DNA of 64,000 nucleotides from Blastococcus colisei (GCF_006717095.1 NZ_VFQE01000001.1:2604001-2668000); one strand, 5' to 3'. Positions 17,285-24,664 are shown, counted from the first letter of the stretch. Program-made: numbers and translations. The notes: a model not told the origin generated them from the sequence alone.

Positions 17285-18413
17285 GCACGTGCCCCGGAGC
17301 CGACACCGCGGACACGGGGCTGAGGTCGAGGCTGGCCACGATCAACCGTGCGCTCCCGATCTCCGCGCCCTCCACCAGGGCTGCGACGCCGTCCAGTGAC
17401 ATCGCGGGCAAGTCCTCGACCGACTGCCCCGACGCCATGTCGCACCAACGCCTGACCCGGTCCAGGGCCTCTCCCCCAGACCCGCGCCTCCCGATGCCGC
17501 CGGCCGTCCACGCCAAGGTCCGCGACCGGCTCACCCGCCGCGCCAGGGCCTCGGCAAGCCGTTGCGCCTCATCTCGGTTGGCCCCCTCGGCCGCCCCGTC
17601 CCTGGCACGGCGTGCGTCTCGGGCAGCCGTCGGCCAGCCGGCCACGTCCAGGAAGCGGGCGAGCCGGTCGAGTGCGGCCCGCTGGGAGTCGGACTGCTGC
17701 TGGGCGGGTGGGGCGGTGCCGGCGTCGAGCCAGGCCAGTTCTGCGGAGGTGAGGACGTCACCCTGCAGATCCGCCCGCAACACCAGACCCGTCGGCCAGC
17801 CCGGCAGTACCGGCCCGAGCGCCACCTTCAGAACGTCAAGTTCGAGCCCGTCCCGGTCCGGGCCGGTCGAGGCCATCGGCAGCCCGGCCACCTCACCACC
17901 GTGGTCCATGCCCTCGTGACCACTCCCGTGGTCCATGCCCTCGTGACCACTCCCGTGGTCCATGCCCTCGTGACCACTCCCGTGGTCCATGCCCTCGTGA
18001 CCACTCCCGTGGTCCATGCCCTCGTCGTCGGCGTCCTCGTCCTCGTTCTTGCCGAGCAACGAGGCCGGCGACGACCGGTCGTCTCCTCTTGCTCCTGATC
18101 CGGCCCGCCGGACCAGCGCCGCTCGGCCCTCGTCCAGAGCGACGGCGACGTCTCTGGCGCGCTGGACGTCCACCCGGTGCCGCGGCTCGGGAACCTGGCT
18201 CCACAGCACGTCGACGGCTTCTGCGAGCGCCGGACCGGGCCCGCCAAGGACGACCAGCAGATCGGTGTCCGCGGGTGACACGGCGCGCCGCCAGCCGCGC
18301 CGGTCCAACTCGGCCTCGACGGACCACCGGAACGTCGTCGCACCCGGGGCATCGACGAGCAGCACCCGCGGCCTCGCCAGCGCCCAGTTCCGCAGGCGGG
18401 CGATCAGGTCCAT
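17277..18413 (-). CDS. NuoB/NuoD-like fusion protein with Met/His tandem repeat
   Basis: Not a standard Nuo subunit (378 residues). Residues 15-85 resemble NuoB: PRVLLVDAPGATTFRWSVEA, then DTDLLVVLGGPGPALAEAVDVLW and VPEPRHRVDV, matching the NuoB core around its usual PEPR motif. All four Fe-S cysteines are absent; the only cysteine is in RRWCDMAS near the C-terminus. Residues about 130-171 are a nine-residue repeat, GMDHGSGHE, four times plus a partial copy. The part after residue 180 (LKVALGPVLPGWPTGLVLRA) resembles the start of NuoD/hydrogenase large subunits. It overlaps nuoA and nuoH. Predicted soluble and attached to NuoH; it could bind copper or another metal through Met/His instead of transferring electrons by Fe-S. 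Function unknown. Confidence 0.8.
   Translation of the reverse strand: MDLIARLRNWALARPRVLLVDAPGATTFRWSVEAELDRRGWRRAVSPADTDLLVVLGGPGPALAEAVDVLWSQVPEPRHRVDVQRARDVAVALDEGRAALVRRAGSGARGDDRSSPASLLGKNEDEDADDEGMDHGSGHEGMDHGSGHEGMDHGSGHEGMDHGSGHEGMDHGGEVAGLPMASTGPDRDGLELDVLKVALGPVLPGWPTGLVLRADLQGDVLTSAELAWLDAGTAPPAQQQSDSQRAALDRLARFLDVAGWPTAARDARRARDGAAEGANRDEAQRLAEALARRVSRSRTLAWTAGGIGRRGSGGEALDRVRRWCDMASGQSVEDLPAMSLDGVAALVEGAEIGSARLIVASLDLSPVSAVSAPGHVHA
17901..18025. repeat. 27-bp perfect tandem repeat, about 4.6 copies
   Basis: Four identical 27-base units start at 17901, 17928, 17955 and 17982, with a 17-base partial fifth copy from 18009. The unit is in frame in the NuoB/D-like gene and encodes nine residues, GMDHGSGHE. 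Perfect nucleotide identity implies recent expansion or homogenisation, so copy number may vary between strains without shifting the frame. Confidence 0.95.
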
Positions 18414-18745
18414 CGCAGCGCACCTTCACGCCAGACGTAGGTGACACCGACAAGCAGAACGGCGAGGAAGCCGAACATCTCGACGACCGCCGCCGCCCCC
18501 ATGTCCGCGACCACGACCGCCCACGGGTACATGAAGATCATCTCCATGTCGAAGGCAAGAAAGAGGACCGTGACCGCGTACCACCGCGCGTGGTAGCGAG
18601 AGACGGCGTGCTGCTGCGGGAGCAGGCCCGACTCGTACGACAGGACGGCGGCGGGCTCCCGGGCGGTGCGCAACGCCGACGACAGCGCGTACAGCCCGAC
18701 GATCCCGGCCGCGACCAGGGCAGCCAGCGACAGCAGCGCAACCAT
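18404..18745 (-). CDS. nuoA: NADH-quinone oxidoreductase subunit A-like protein
   Basis: Three-helix membrane subunit (113 residues) that heads the complex I-like cluster. The diagnostic NuoA stretch is VSRYHARWYAVTVLFLAFD followed by MEMIFMYPWAVV, aligned to the usual FDVE...LYPWA motif, with the aspartate and glutamate kept. Length is normal. The stop overlaps the start of the NuoB/D-like gene by ten bases. The upstream 175 bases contain a strong inverted repeat (18815-18836), so the promoter is probably regulated. Confidence 0.9.
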   Translation of the reverse strand: MVALLSLAALVAAGIVGLYALSSALRTAREPAAVLSYESGLLPQQHAVSRYHARWYAVTVLFLAFDMEMIFMYPWAVVVADMGAAAVVEMFGFLAVLLVGVTYVWREGALRWT

Positions 18746-18814
18746 GGCGCCCTCCTCGCCTCAACGGAGATGCCGCTGGGGACGGCCGGTACTGGGTCAG
18801 GGAAAGACAGTGAT

Positions 18815-18836
18815 CATCCGGACGACCGTCCGGATG
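18815..18836. promoter_or_regulatory. Inverted repeat upstream of the nuo-like operon
   Basis: Nine-base arms CATCCGGAC and GTCCGGATG flank a four-base GACC spacer, a perfect dyad 70 bases upstream of nuoA. The inner 12 bases CCGGACGACCGT recur exactly at 21285-21296 in the promoter region of the DUF305/DUF6153-like genes. It is a probable operator; ArsR (18922-19299) or the TetR protein (22209-22841) are the nearest candidate regulators. Confidence 0.6.
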
Positions 18837-18921
18837 TGGCCGACTGTAGGGGCGGTCGGAGATGTTCGCGCGGCGACGATCACCCGCCTTGACAACCGCG
18901 CCAGCCTCGACACGCCACCTG

Positions 18922-19299
18922 TCAGTCGTCGTCCGGCGCCGCGTCTGAGAGGACCACCAACTGGCGGAGGCAGTGCTCCCGCAGTGGCTCGGGAAAGCCT
19001 TCGGCGAGGCGGTAGAACACGACGCGCCCCTGCTTCCGGTTGGTCACCAGTCCCGCCGTGCGCAACAACCGGAGCGCGTACCCCACGGCGTCCTCGTTGG
19101 CCTCCAAGGCCAGAGCCAGGTCGCCGACGCAGAGCTCCTCGACCAGGTCGAGCGCGAACAGGACGCGGGCCCGGGTGGGATCGGCCATCAGGCTCAGCAC
19201 GCTGGTCAGCTGGGCGGCTTCCTCCCGGCTGGGCAGCCGGGCTCGGGCATGCGCGACACGTTCTGGGTCGACCGGATGCGCGTGATCAGGTTCGGACAT
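18922..19299 (-). CDS. ArsR/SmtB-family metal-sensing repressor
   Basis: Winged-helix metalloregulator (125 residues). The core runs from ADPTRARVLFALDLVEELCV through DLALALEANEDAVGYALRLL to GLVTNRKQGRVVFYRL. A cysteine sits in ELCVGDLA of the helix that carries the ligand in CadC/CmtR/ArsR-type sensors. The N-terminus has DHAHPVDP, and HCLR near the end offers another His/Cys pair. A good ribosome site (AGGAGG) precedes ATG 19299. It is divergent from the copper-storage gene and upstream of the Nuo-like operon, so Cu(I) or another soft metal is the likely effector. Confidence 0.88.
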   Translation of the reverse strand: MSEPDHAHPVDPERVAHARARLPSREEAAQLTSVLSLMADPTRARVLFALDLVEELCVGDLALALEANEDAVGYALRLLRTAGLVTNRKQGRVVFYRLAEGFPEPLREHCLRQLVVLSDAAPDDD

Positions 19300-19324
19300 C
19301 GAGAAACACCTCCTGGCCGCTCAT

Positions 19325-19336
19325 ACCCGTACGGGT
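19325..19336. promoter_or_regulatory. Palindromic operator between arsR and csp-like gene
   Basis: ACCCGTACGGGT is a perfect 12-base palindrome in the 118-base divergent region. An overlapping wider dyad is TACCCG/CGGGTA. The same CCGTACGG core appears at 21294-21300 and a variant (CCGTCCGG) at 18827-18834, so a common regulator, probably the adjacent ArsR, is plausible. Confidence 0.5.
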
Positions 19337-19417
19337 CTGCGGGTACCGCCGGACTCGTCGGCGCCACATCCGGGCGACATCCGAGCCGTCCGGCGCCGAG
19401 CATCCGAGGAGACAACC

Positions 19418-19825
19418 ATGACCGTGGCAGCCCAGATGCTCGACACCTACCCCAAGGACCTCGGCGGAGTGGACAAGCAGAAGCTCCTCGAGTGCATCGA
19501 GGCCTGCTTCGAGTGCGCCCAGGCCTGCACCGCCTGCGCCGACGCCTGCCTCAGCGAGGACAAAGTCGCCGAGCTGACCAAGTGCATTCGCAGCAACACC
19601 GACTGCGCCGACATCTGCGACACGACCGGTCGCGTGCTCTCCCGGCACACCGGCTACGACGCCAACCTCACCCGCGCCGTCCTCGAAGCCTGCGCCGCCG
19701 CCTGCAAGGCATGCGGTGACGAATGCGAGAGCCACGCCTCGATGCACGAGCACTGCCGCGTCTGCGCCGAGGCCTGCCGGCGCTGCGAGAAGGCCTGCCG
19801 AGACCTCATCACGTCGCTGGGCTGA
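19418..19825 (+). CDS. Four-helix bundle copper-binding protein (Csp-like)
   Basis: Cytosolic copper-storage protein type (135 residues). The sequence is almost wholly helical with cysteines spaced along helices: LLECIEACFECAQACTACAD, CIRSNTDCADICD, ACAAACKACGDECESH, then HCRVCAEACRRCEKACRD. Such cysteine-lined four-helix bundles (DUF326/Csp) hold many Cu(I) ions. No signal peptide is seen. ATG 19418 has GGAG upstream. Its divergence from ArsR across a palindrome indicates metal-induced expression. Confidence 0.92.
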   Translation: MTVAAQMLDTYPKDLGGVDKQKLLECIEACFECAQACTACADACLSEDKVAELTKCIRSNTDCADICDTTGRVLSRHTGYDANLTRAVLEACAAACKACGDECESHASMHEHCRVCAEACRRCEKACRDLITSLG

Positions 19826-20013
19826 CACCGTCCGTTGATCCACAGCCCCGACCGGCTGCCGGACGCCCAGCCAAGGATATGCGGGTTGGGCGCCCGGCCC
19901 TGATGTCTCATGAATCATCGGCGTCGGGCCGACGACGCAGGTCTTCCCCCAGCACCGAGAGCCGCCGTCTTCTGACGTGAGTGCATCCGACGGATAGAGG
20001 CCGCGGGGAGCGC

Positions 20014-20039
20014 GGGGGCGGCACAAGAAGCCGCACCCC
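20014..20039 (-). terminator. Hairpin downstream of the DUF305 lipoprotein gene
   Basis: GGGGGCGGC and GCCGCACCCC can pair around an ACAAGAA loop a dozen bases past the stop of the leftward gene. There is no clear T-tract, so it is a weak terminator call. Confidence 0.35.
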
Positions 20040-20051
20040 ACGGCCCCCGAC

Positions 20052-20666
20052 TCAGCCGCCGAGTTCGTTCAGCAGCTGCTGCATCTCGTTGATCTCGTCG
20101 TTCTGCGTCTCGACGATGACCCGAGCTAGGTCGATCGCTTCCTCGTTCGCGCCATCGTCGATTTCGATCTGCGCCATGATCACCGCGCCGTCGTGGTGCT
20201 CGATCATCGACTGCAGCCACATGACGTCGAAGTCGGGACCGGCGGCCGGCATGTCCCCCATGCCGTCCGAGCCATGGTCCATGCCGCCGTCGGATCCGTG
20301 ATCCATACCCCCCGTGCCACTGGACTCCACCGGCTCTCCCCACTCCTCCAGCCAGCCGGTCATCAGATCGATCTCCGGTTCCTGACCGGCCTGGATGCGC
20401 TCGGCCAGGTCGAGCACGCGAGGATCGCTGGCGCGCTCCAGGGCCATCTCAGCCATCCCCAGGGCACCTTCGTGATGCGGGATCATCCCCTGCGCGAAGG
20501 CGACGTCGGCGTCGTTGAACTCTTCGGACACGATTGCCGAGCTGTCGGCGGAAGTGTTCCTGTCTGCCGCGGTGCCGTCGACGGCGCTGGAGCAGCCGCC
20601 GAGAAGGACTGCGCCGGCGACCAAGCCACCGGCGATACGGACGAGTCGAGCTGTCGTGCGGACCAT
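20052..20666 (-). CDS. DUF305 lipoprotein, copper-associated
   Basis: Secreted, lipid-anchored DUF305 protein (204 residues). A signal peptide ends in LLGGCSS with the lipidated C25. Two DUF305 halves follow: DVAFAQGMIPHHEGALGMAE and MWLQSMIEHHDGAVIMAQ, each a ferritin-like helix with a conserved HH pair. The linker between them carries GMDHGSDGGMDHGSDGMGDM, Met/His repeats similar to those in the NuoB/D-like protein. The family often sits beside copper-resistance genes and may bind metal outside the membrane. ATG 20666 has GGAG upstream; the longer upstream reading frame has no sensible N-terminus. Confidence 0.88.
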   Translation of the reverse strand: MVRTTARLVRIAGGLVAGAVLLGGCSSAVDGTAADRNTSADSSAIVSEEFNDADVAFAQGMIPHHEGALGMAEMALERASDPRVLDLAERIQAGQEPEIDLMTGWLEEWGEPVESSGTGGMDHGSDGGMDHGSDGMGDMPAAGPDFDVMWLQSMIEHHDGAVIMAQIEIDDGANEEAIDLARVIVETQNDEINEMQQLLNELGG

Positions 20667-20746
20667 TGCGAGTCTCCTGTCAGTGGGTTCTGGACCTGCC
20701 TGAGCGACCCCGCCCAGCGGACGCTGGCGGGGTCGGGGCGTTCGGC

Positions 20747-21175
20747 CTAGATCCGCAGGAGGCAGAGAGCCGAGAGATCCGGCGCAGGGGGCAGCCGGTG
20801 GAGCTGCCGCAGCCCGCGCAGGGGAGGTGGCGGGCCTCGCACGCAGAGGGCGGCCCACCCACGGACCAGCATCGCGATGCCCGCCAGCGCCAGCGCTGCG
20901 AACACCACAGCCAGGCAGATGGTCCAGATCTCCGCTCCATGGGCCGGCAAGCCGTCAGCAGCGGCGTGGTTTGGCATGGTCGCGTCCGCGCCGAGGGCGG
21001 CGACCTGGTGGGTTCCGGCAGGGAACGCGATCAAGCCGCCGTCGAACACGGTGAGAGAGGCGGCTGCTGACACGGTGACGTGGGCAGAGCCGACAGATCC
21101 GCTCATGCATTGCACCCCGTGCATGGCCAGGACGGCGGCCACGATGAGCAGTGCCCGGATCCGCCGGCCTCGCAT
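20747..21175 (-). CDS. Small DUF6153-like membrane protein
   Basis: Membrane protein of about 142 residues starting at ATG 21175 (preceded by GGGGGT). The first helix ALLIVAAVLAMHGVQCM contains the HG.QC element common in small actinobacterial proteins beside DUF305 genes. A loop with MPNHAAADGLPAHGAEIW precedes a second helix, and the tail is Pro/Arg/Cys-rich (ALCVRGPPPPLRGLR, LSALCLLRI). The DUF6153 assignment is from memory of this layout, hence moderate confidence. It lies upstream of, and in the same direction as, the DUF305 lipoprotein. Confidence 0.65.
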   Translation of the reverse strand: MRGRRIRALLIVAAVLAMHGVQCMSGSVGSAHVTVSAAASLTVFDGGLIAFPAGTHQVAALGADATMPNHAAADGLPAHGAEIWTICLAVVFAALALAGIAMLVRGWAALCVRGPPPPLRGLRQLHRLPPAPDLSALCLLRI

Positions 21176-21248
21176 GACACCCCCGCTCCACACCGCCGAC
21201 CGACCGTGCCTGCAGGCTCGACGGCGGGCACGACGCTACCTGTTCCGA

Positions 21249-21302
21249 TTGTCCGGACGAGAGCACCGAGCCACTCATGTTTGTCCGGACGACCGTACGG
21301 GC
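21249..21302. promoter_or_regulatory. Direct repeats in the divergent DUF305 promoter
   Basis: TTGTCCGGACGA occurs twice, at 21249-21260 and 21281-21292, start to start 32 bases apart (about three helical turns). GTCCGGAC within it is itself a palindrome. The second copy runs on into CCGTACGGGC, sharing a core with the ArsR palindrome and 12 bases with the site before nuoA. It is likely a regulator-binding region for the two divergent transcription units. Confidence 0.55.
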
Positions 21303-21489
21303 ATGCGGACGCCGTTCCACAGACTCACAGTCTGCGCACGCACAGTCCCGGCCTCACGCGCGGACTTGCCGATCCCACGCCACGCGCCTGTGACGCAACC
21401 AGCATGTGACGGGCGGGCCCGGTGACGAGGAGCCGTACGACGTCCAGCGCCCTTCCAACCCGACGACAGCAGAAACGGAGATCGGTTCC

Positions 21490-22092
21490 ATGGCGACGAA
21501 GAAGAGCGACGAGGCGAACGAACAGCAGCGTCACGGCGGCAAGCTGTCGCACGAGACGAAGATGTACCTGCGCTTCGCGGCCATGATCTCGACGGCCATG
21601 GTCGTCATGTACTGGACGATGTTCGCCGGCACGTGGGAGTGGAGCCACGTCCAATTCAGCGAGAGCCGTGTGTTCATGGCGATCACCATGGGCGGCACCA
21701 TGGGGCTGGTCATGCTGGGCTGGATGCTCAACATGTACAAGAACATGAAGGGCAACATCGCCATCGTGGCGGCGAGCCTGCTGCTGCTGGGCGGCGGCAT
21801 CGCCCTCGACCGCACCCAGGTCACCGTGGACGATCTCGGCTGGATGAAGGCGATGATCCCGCACCACTCGCTGGCCATCACGCGATCCGAGCGTGCCGAC
21901 ATCGATGACGTCCGCGTGTGCCAGCTCGCCGTCGACATCATCCGGGCACAGGAGATCGAGATCAGCGAGATGGAGTGGCTCATCGAGGACATCGAGGAGA
22001 ACGGCGAGGCCGAGACCCTCGAGGAGGCGCAGGCGCGACCCGTCCCCGAGTTCGAGGCGTCGGCACTGCGCGACTGCCCTCCGTCGAACTGA
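21490..22092 (+). CDS. Membrane-bound DUF305 protein
   Basis: Protein of 200 residues with three predicted helices (FAAMISTAMVVMYWTMFAGT, FMAITMGGTMGLVMLGWMLN, GNIAIVAASLLLLGGGIAL) followed by a C-terminal half-DUF305 domain, LGWMKAMIPHHSLAITRSER, with the HH pair and an amphipathic RAQEIEISEMEWLIEDIEE helix. The membrane part is methionine-rich. ATG 21490 follows GGAG at a good distance; the upstream extension of the frame is less protein-like. It is divergent from the other DUF305 unit and probably co-induced by metal. Confidence 0.85.
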   Translation: MATKKSDEANEQQRHGGKLSHETKMYLRFAAMISTAMVVMYWTMFAGTWEWSHVQFSESRVFMAITMGGTMGLVMLGWMLNMYKNMKGNIAIVAASLLLLGGGIALDRTQVTVDDLGWMKAMIPHHSLAITRSERADIDDVRVCQLAVDIIRAQEIEISEMEWLIEDIEENGEAETLEEAQARPVPEFEASALRDCPPSN

Positions 22093-22208
22093 CCACGACA
22101 TAACCGGCGCACCGGGGCCGGTGGGTGAGCACCCTTCCAGGGGCCCCGCCGGTGGAGTGGGAAGTGGCCGATGGGGCGACCAGGGGGGCCAATCGACCAG
22201 CACGGTTT

Positions 22209-22841
22209 TCAGCCTTGAGGACTGACCCCCGCCAAAGTGACATCGACCAGCCGCCGGACCGCAGCCTCGGACGGCAGGCTCCCCGCGGCCGTCAGAGCGT
22301 GTAGGCAGTAGCTCGCGAGCTCGTCCGGTGCCAGGTCGTCCCGGAGCCCGTCGGCGGCAGCCACTTCTACGAGCAGGTCCCGGATCAGGTCGACGATCTG
22401 CTGCTGCGCGCGGTCGACGCGCTCTCCACGGTTCAGGAGAGCACTGAGCTCCTCGGTGCCATGGCGTCCACGGTGATGCGCGATGAGGGCATACGCCTCC
22501 AAGACGCCTCTCAGTCGTGTGCCGGCGTCGCCGGGTCGGTTCCGCAGCTCGGCCAGGCGACCGAGGTGCTCGGCCACATGGCGCTCATGGCAGGCGAACA
22601 GGATCGTCTCGACGTCGGGAAAGTACTTGCACAGCGTCGCGCGGCCGATCCCGGCCTTCTCGGCGATCTGCGACATCGTCACCGCCAGCAGGCCGCGCTC
22701 GGTCACCAACGCCCAAGTGGTGTCCAGGAGCGTCTCGCGGACGGCGTGCCGGTGCGTCGCGATCGTCTCGGTCCACAGCTTCGGCACCGGGGAAGCCGAC
22801 GATGCGCCGCTGGCCGAACACCATGTGTTGAGCGCAGACAT
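22209..22841 (-). CDS. TetR-family transcriptional regulator
   Basis: Repressor of 210 residues. The N-terminal helix-turn-helix is RETLLDTTWALVTERGLLAV followed by TMSQIAEKAGIGRATLCKYF, with the standard TetR recognition helix (KYFPD). The C-terminal ligand domain holds HHRGRHGTEEL and several Cys/His residues. ATG 22841 lies in AGACA-TGG-TGTCT, a small dyad that could be an autoregulatory site. It is divergent from a small membrane protein and a CopD-like protein, which it may control. The ligand is unknown. Confidence 0.85.
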   Translation of the reverse strand: MSALNTWCSASGASSASPVPKLWTETIATHRHAVRETLLDTTWALVTERGLLAVTMSQIAEKAGIGRATLCKYFPDVETILFACHERHVAEHLGRLAELRNRPGDAGTRLRGVLEAYALIAHHRGRHGTEELSALLNRGERVDRAQQQIVDLIRDLLVEVAAADGLRDDLAPDELASYCLHALTAAGSLPSEAAVRRLVDVTLAGVSPQG

Positions 22842-22901
22842 GGTGTCTCGATAACCTGCACCCGGTCGCCCACTCGGTCGGCCAGAACAGAGGACGCTGA
22901 G

Positions 22902-23135
22902 ATGGCCGAGACAACTCCCCGCCCAGGCGCCGACCACGGAACGCCGCCGCGTATGCCCCGTTGGGTGAAGGTGGCCGCGATTGTCGTCGGTCTGCTGGTC
23001 CTGCTGTTCGTCGTCCTGCAGCTGACAGGTATCGGCGGCGTGCACGGTCCGGAACGGCACATGTCCGGGGCACCCACACCCCACGCCGGTACGCCAGCCG
23101 TCGCGCACGCGTCGGCGGCCCCTGTTCTCGGATGA
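22902..23135 (+). CDS. Small single-pass membrane protein
   Basis: A 77-residue protein with one strong transmembrane helix (WVKVAAIVVGLLVLLFVVLQ) followed by GGVHGPERHMSGAPTPHAG, a His/Met-bearing external tail. A ribosome site (AGAGGA) precedes ATG 22902. Small proteins of this form commonly sit between DUF305 and CopD-like genes in actinobacteria. The stop overlaps the next ATG. A metal relay role is only inferred. Confidence 0.75.
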   Translation: MAETTPRPGADHGTPPRMPRWVKVAAIVVGLLVLLFVVLQLTGIGGVHGPERHMSGAPTPHAGTPAVAHASAAPVLG

Positions 23136-23665
23136 CCATGCCGCCTCGCCTGCGCAAGGCGATCCTGATCACACATGTCACGACTTCGGTGGGCTGGCTG
23201 GGTGCGGCCCTCGCCTACATCGCTCTCGATGTCACCGCCGTCGTCAGCACGGACGTCGAGCGGGTGCGTTCTGCCTATCTCGCGATGGACGTCATCATCA
23301 GCTATGCCATCGTTCCGCTGGCCCTTGCATCGGTGCTCGTCGGGATCGTCAACGCATTGGGTACGTCCTGGGGCTTGTTCCGTCACTACTGGGTCCTGGT
23401 GAAGCTCCTGCTCACCCTCGTCGCCACGACCATTCTGCTGCTCGAGGCGCAGACGATCCGTTCGCTGGCCGAGGCCGCAGGGTCGGGTGCCGATCCGCAT
23501 GGATTTCCGGGCTCGTTACCGCACTCCGTCGGCGGTGTCATGGTGCTGTTCCTCATCACGGTCCTCTCGATCTACAAACCAAGAGGCCTGACGCGGCACG
23601 GCTGGCGCAAGCAGCAGGACGAGCGGCGTCGCCACCAGGAGCAGCCCACGACACCGGTGGCCTAG
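23132..23665 (+). CDS. Four-helix integral membrane protein (CopD/DUF2269-like)
   Basis: A 177-residue protein with about four membrane helices: LITHVTTSVGWLGAALAYIA, VIISYAIVPLALASVLVGIV, YWVLVKLLLTLVATTILLLE and HSVGGVMVLFLITVLSIYK. Histidines in helices 1 and 4 and in FRHYW are positioned as in haem- or copper-binding CopD/DUF2269 proteins. A basic, Gln-rich cytoplasmic tail follows. It is coupled by ATGA to the small membrane protein. Likely metal- or haem-related; the exact family is uncertain. Confidence 0.7.
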   Translation: MTMPPRLRKAILITHVTTSVGWLGAALAYIALDVTAVVSTDVERVRSAYLAMDVIISYAIVPLALASVLVGIVNALGTSWGLFRHYWVLVKLLLTLVATTILLLEAQTIRSLAEAAGSGADPHGFPGSLPHSVGGVMVLFLITVLSIYKPRGLTRHGWRKQQDERRRHQEQPTTPVA

Positions 23666-23861
23666 TAGTAGTCCAGTCCTCGGACTCACCGACGACATCC
23701 TCGCCGTGGTCCCACTACCGCTGTCAGCGTGTTCTCGATCAGGCAGGTCATCGCGAACCAGCACCACCGCGAGGGTGGCGATCGTGCCGGGGGCCGCCGG
23801 CATCAGGCGCTTGTCGGCCAGCCCACCGCGCCTGCCACGATCGGACAGAGTGACCGGGGCC
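23666..23861. other. Non-coding stretch before the BlaI-type operator
   Basis: About 200 bases with no gene on either strand. Its right end leads directly into the AT-richer operator/promoter of the SCO1 gene. Confidence 0.6.
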
Positions 23862-23878
23862 TACGATAGGCGATAGTA
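23862..23878 (+). promoter_or_regulatory. BlaI/CopY-type operator before SCO1
   Basis: TACGAT-AGGCG-ATAGTA fits the six-five-six dyad shared by the whole regulon. A -10-like TAGAAT overlaps its right edge (23877-23882), so binding of a repressor would block RNA polymerase. The SCO1 start lies about 50 bases downstream. Confidence 0.75.
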
Positions 23879-23926
23879 GAATATTGCTTGGTCCGAACCC
23901 GGACGGCCAGTAGCTCAGGAGGTCCC

Positions 23927-24664
23927 GTGCCAGGAGCCCCAGGCCGAGCCGCCCTCGGCTCTGCCGTTCTGGTCGGCGGGCTACTGCTGACCGGCTGCGG
24001 CCAGGGCGCCACGGGAGCGGTCGAGGCCTCGCCGGCGGGCGGGGCCCGCGTCACGACGCAGGACGATGGCTTCCACGGCACCCGGATGCAGCAGGCCCAG
24101 CCCCGACCGGACCTGACACTGCCCACCACCAGCGGCGACCTATTCGACCTCGGCGACCGCCCCGAGGACGAGATCACGCTGCTGTTCTTCGGCTACACGC
24201 ACTGCCCGGACCTGTGCCCGACCACGATGGCCGACCTCGCGCTGGCGCGAGACATGCTCGCCCCGGAGATCCGCGACCGGGTGCAGGTGGTGTTCGTGAC
24301 CGAGGATCCGGAGCGGGACACCCCGGAGGCGCTGCGGGAGTGGCTGGACCGGTTCGATCCGGAGTTCATCGGGCTCATCGGCGGCAACGAGGCCACAGCC
24401 GCGGCGCTGCGGGAGCTGTACCTGCCTGAGAGCGCGCAGGTGGCTGACCCGTCGACAGCGATCGTCCACCCGCACGAGGCCGACGAGCACGCCGGGGAAG
24501 CACACGGGCAGGACGGGGGCGGGCACAGTCACGGGAACTACGGGGTCGACCACGCCGGAGCGGTGTACGCCTGGGGGCCCGGGAGCCGGTCGATCGTCTA
24601 CACCGGCGGAACCACGCCGGACCAGTACGCCGAGGATCTAACCCGACTGGCCGCCGCCGACTGA
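23927..24664 (+). CDS. SCO1/SenC/PrrC-family copper chaperone lipoprotein
   Basis: Extracytoplasmic copper chaperone with a thioredoxin fold (245 residues), of the type that delivers Cu to cytochrome oxidase CuA. The signal peptide ends in LLLTGCGQ with lipidated C24. The copper-binding CxxxC is GYTHCPDLCPTTM (C93, C97) and the third ligand is H209 in VDHAGAVYAW. A His/Glu-rich loop (residues 181-203, including HPHEADEHAGEAH and GGGHSHG) is an unusual extra metal site. GTG 23927 with AGGAGG was chosen over the TTG at 23888, which lies in the promoter. It is controlled by the operator at 23862. Confidence 0.92.
   Translation: MPGAPGRAALGSAVLVGGLLLTGCGQGATGAVEASPAGGARVTTQDDGFHGTRMQQAQPRPDLTLPTTSGDLFDLGDRPEDEITLLFFGYTHCPDLCPTTMADLALARDMLAPEIRDRVQVVFVTEDPERDTPEALREWLDRFDPEFIGLIGGNEATAAALRELYLPESAQVADPSTAIVHPHEADEHAGEAHGQDGGGHSHGNYGVDHAGAVYAWGPGSRSIVYTGGTTPDQYAEDLTRLAAAD

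Noticed and set aside
17901-18025. Possible CRISPR array
   Set aside because: The 27-base units are directly adjacent with no spacers and are in frame in a gene, so this is a coding tandem repeat.
23681-23700. CTAGTAGTAGTCC as another operator
   Set aside because: There is no inverted partner at the five-base spacing and it directly follows the CopD-like gene stop.
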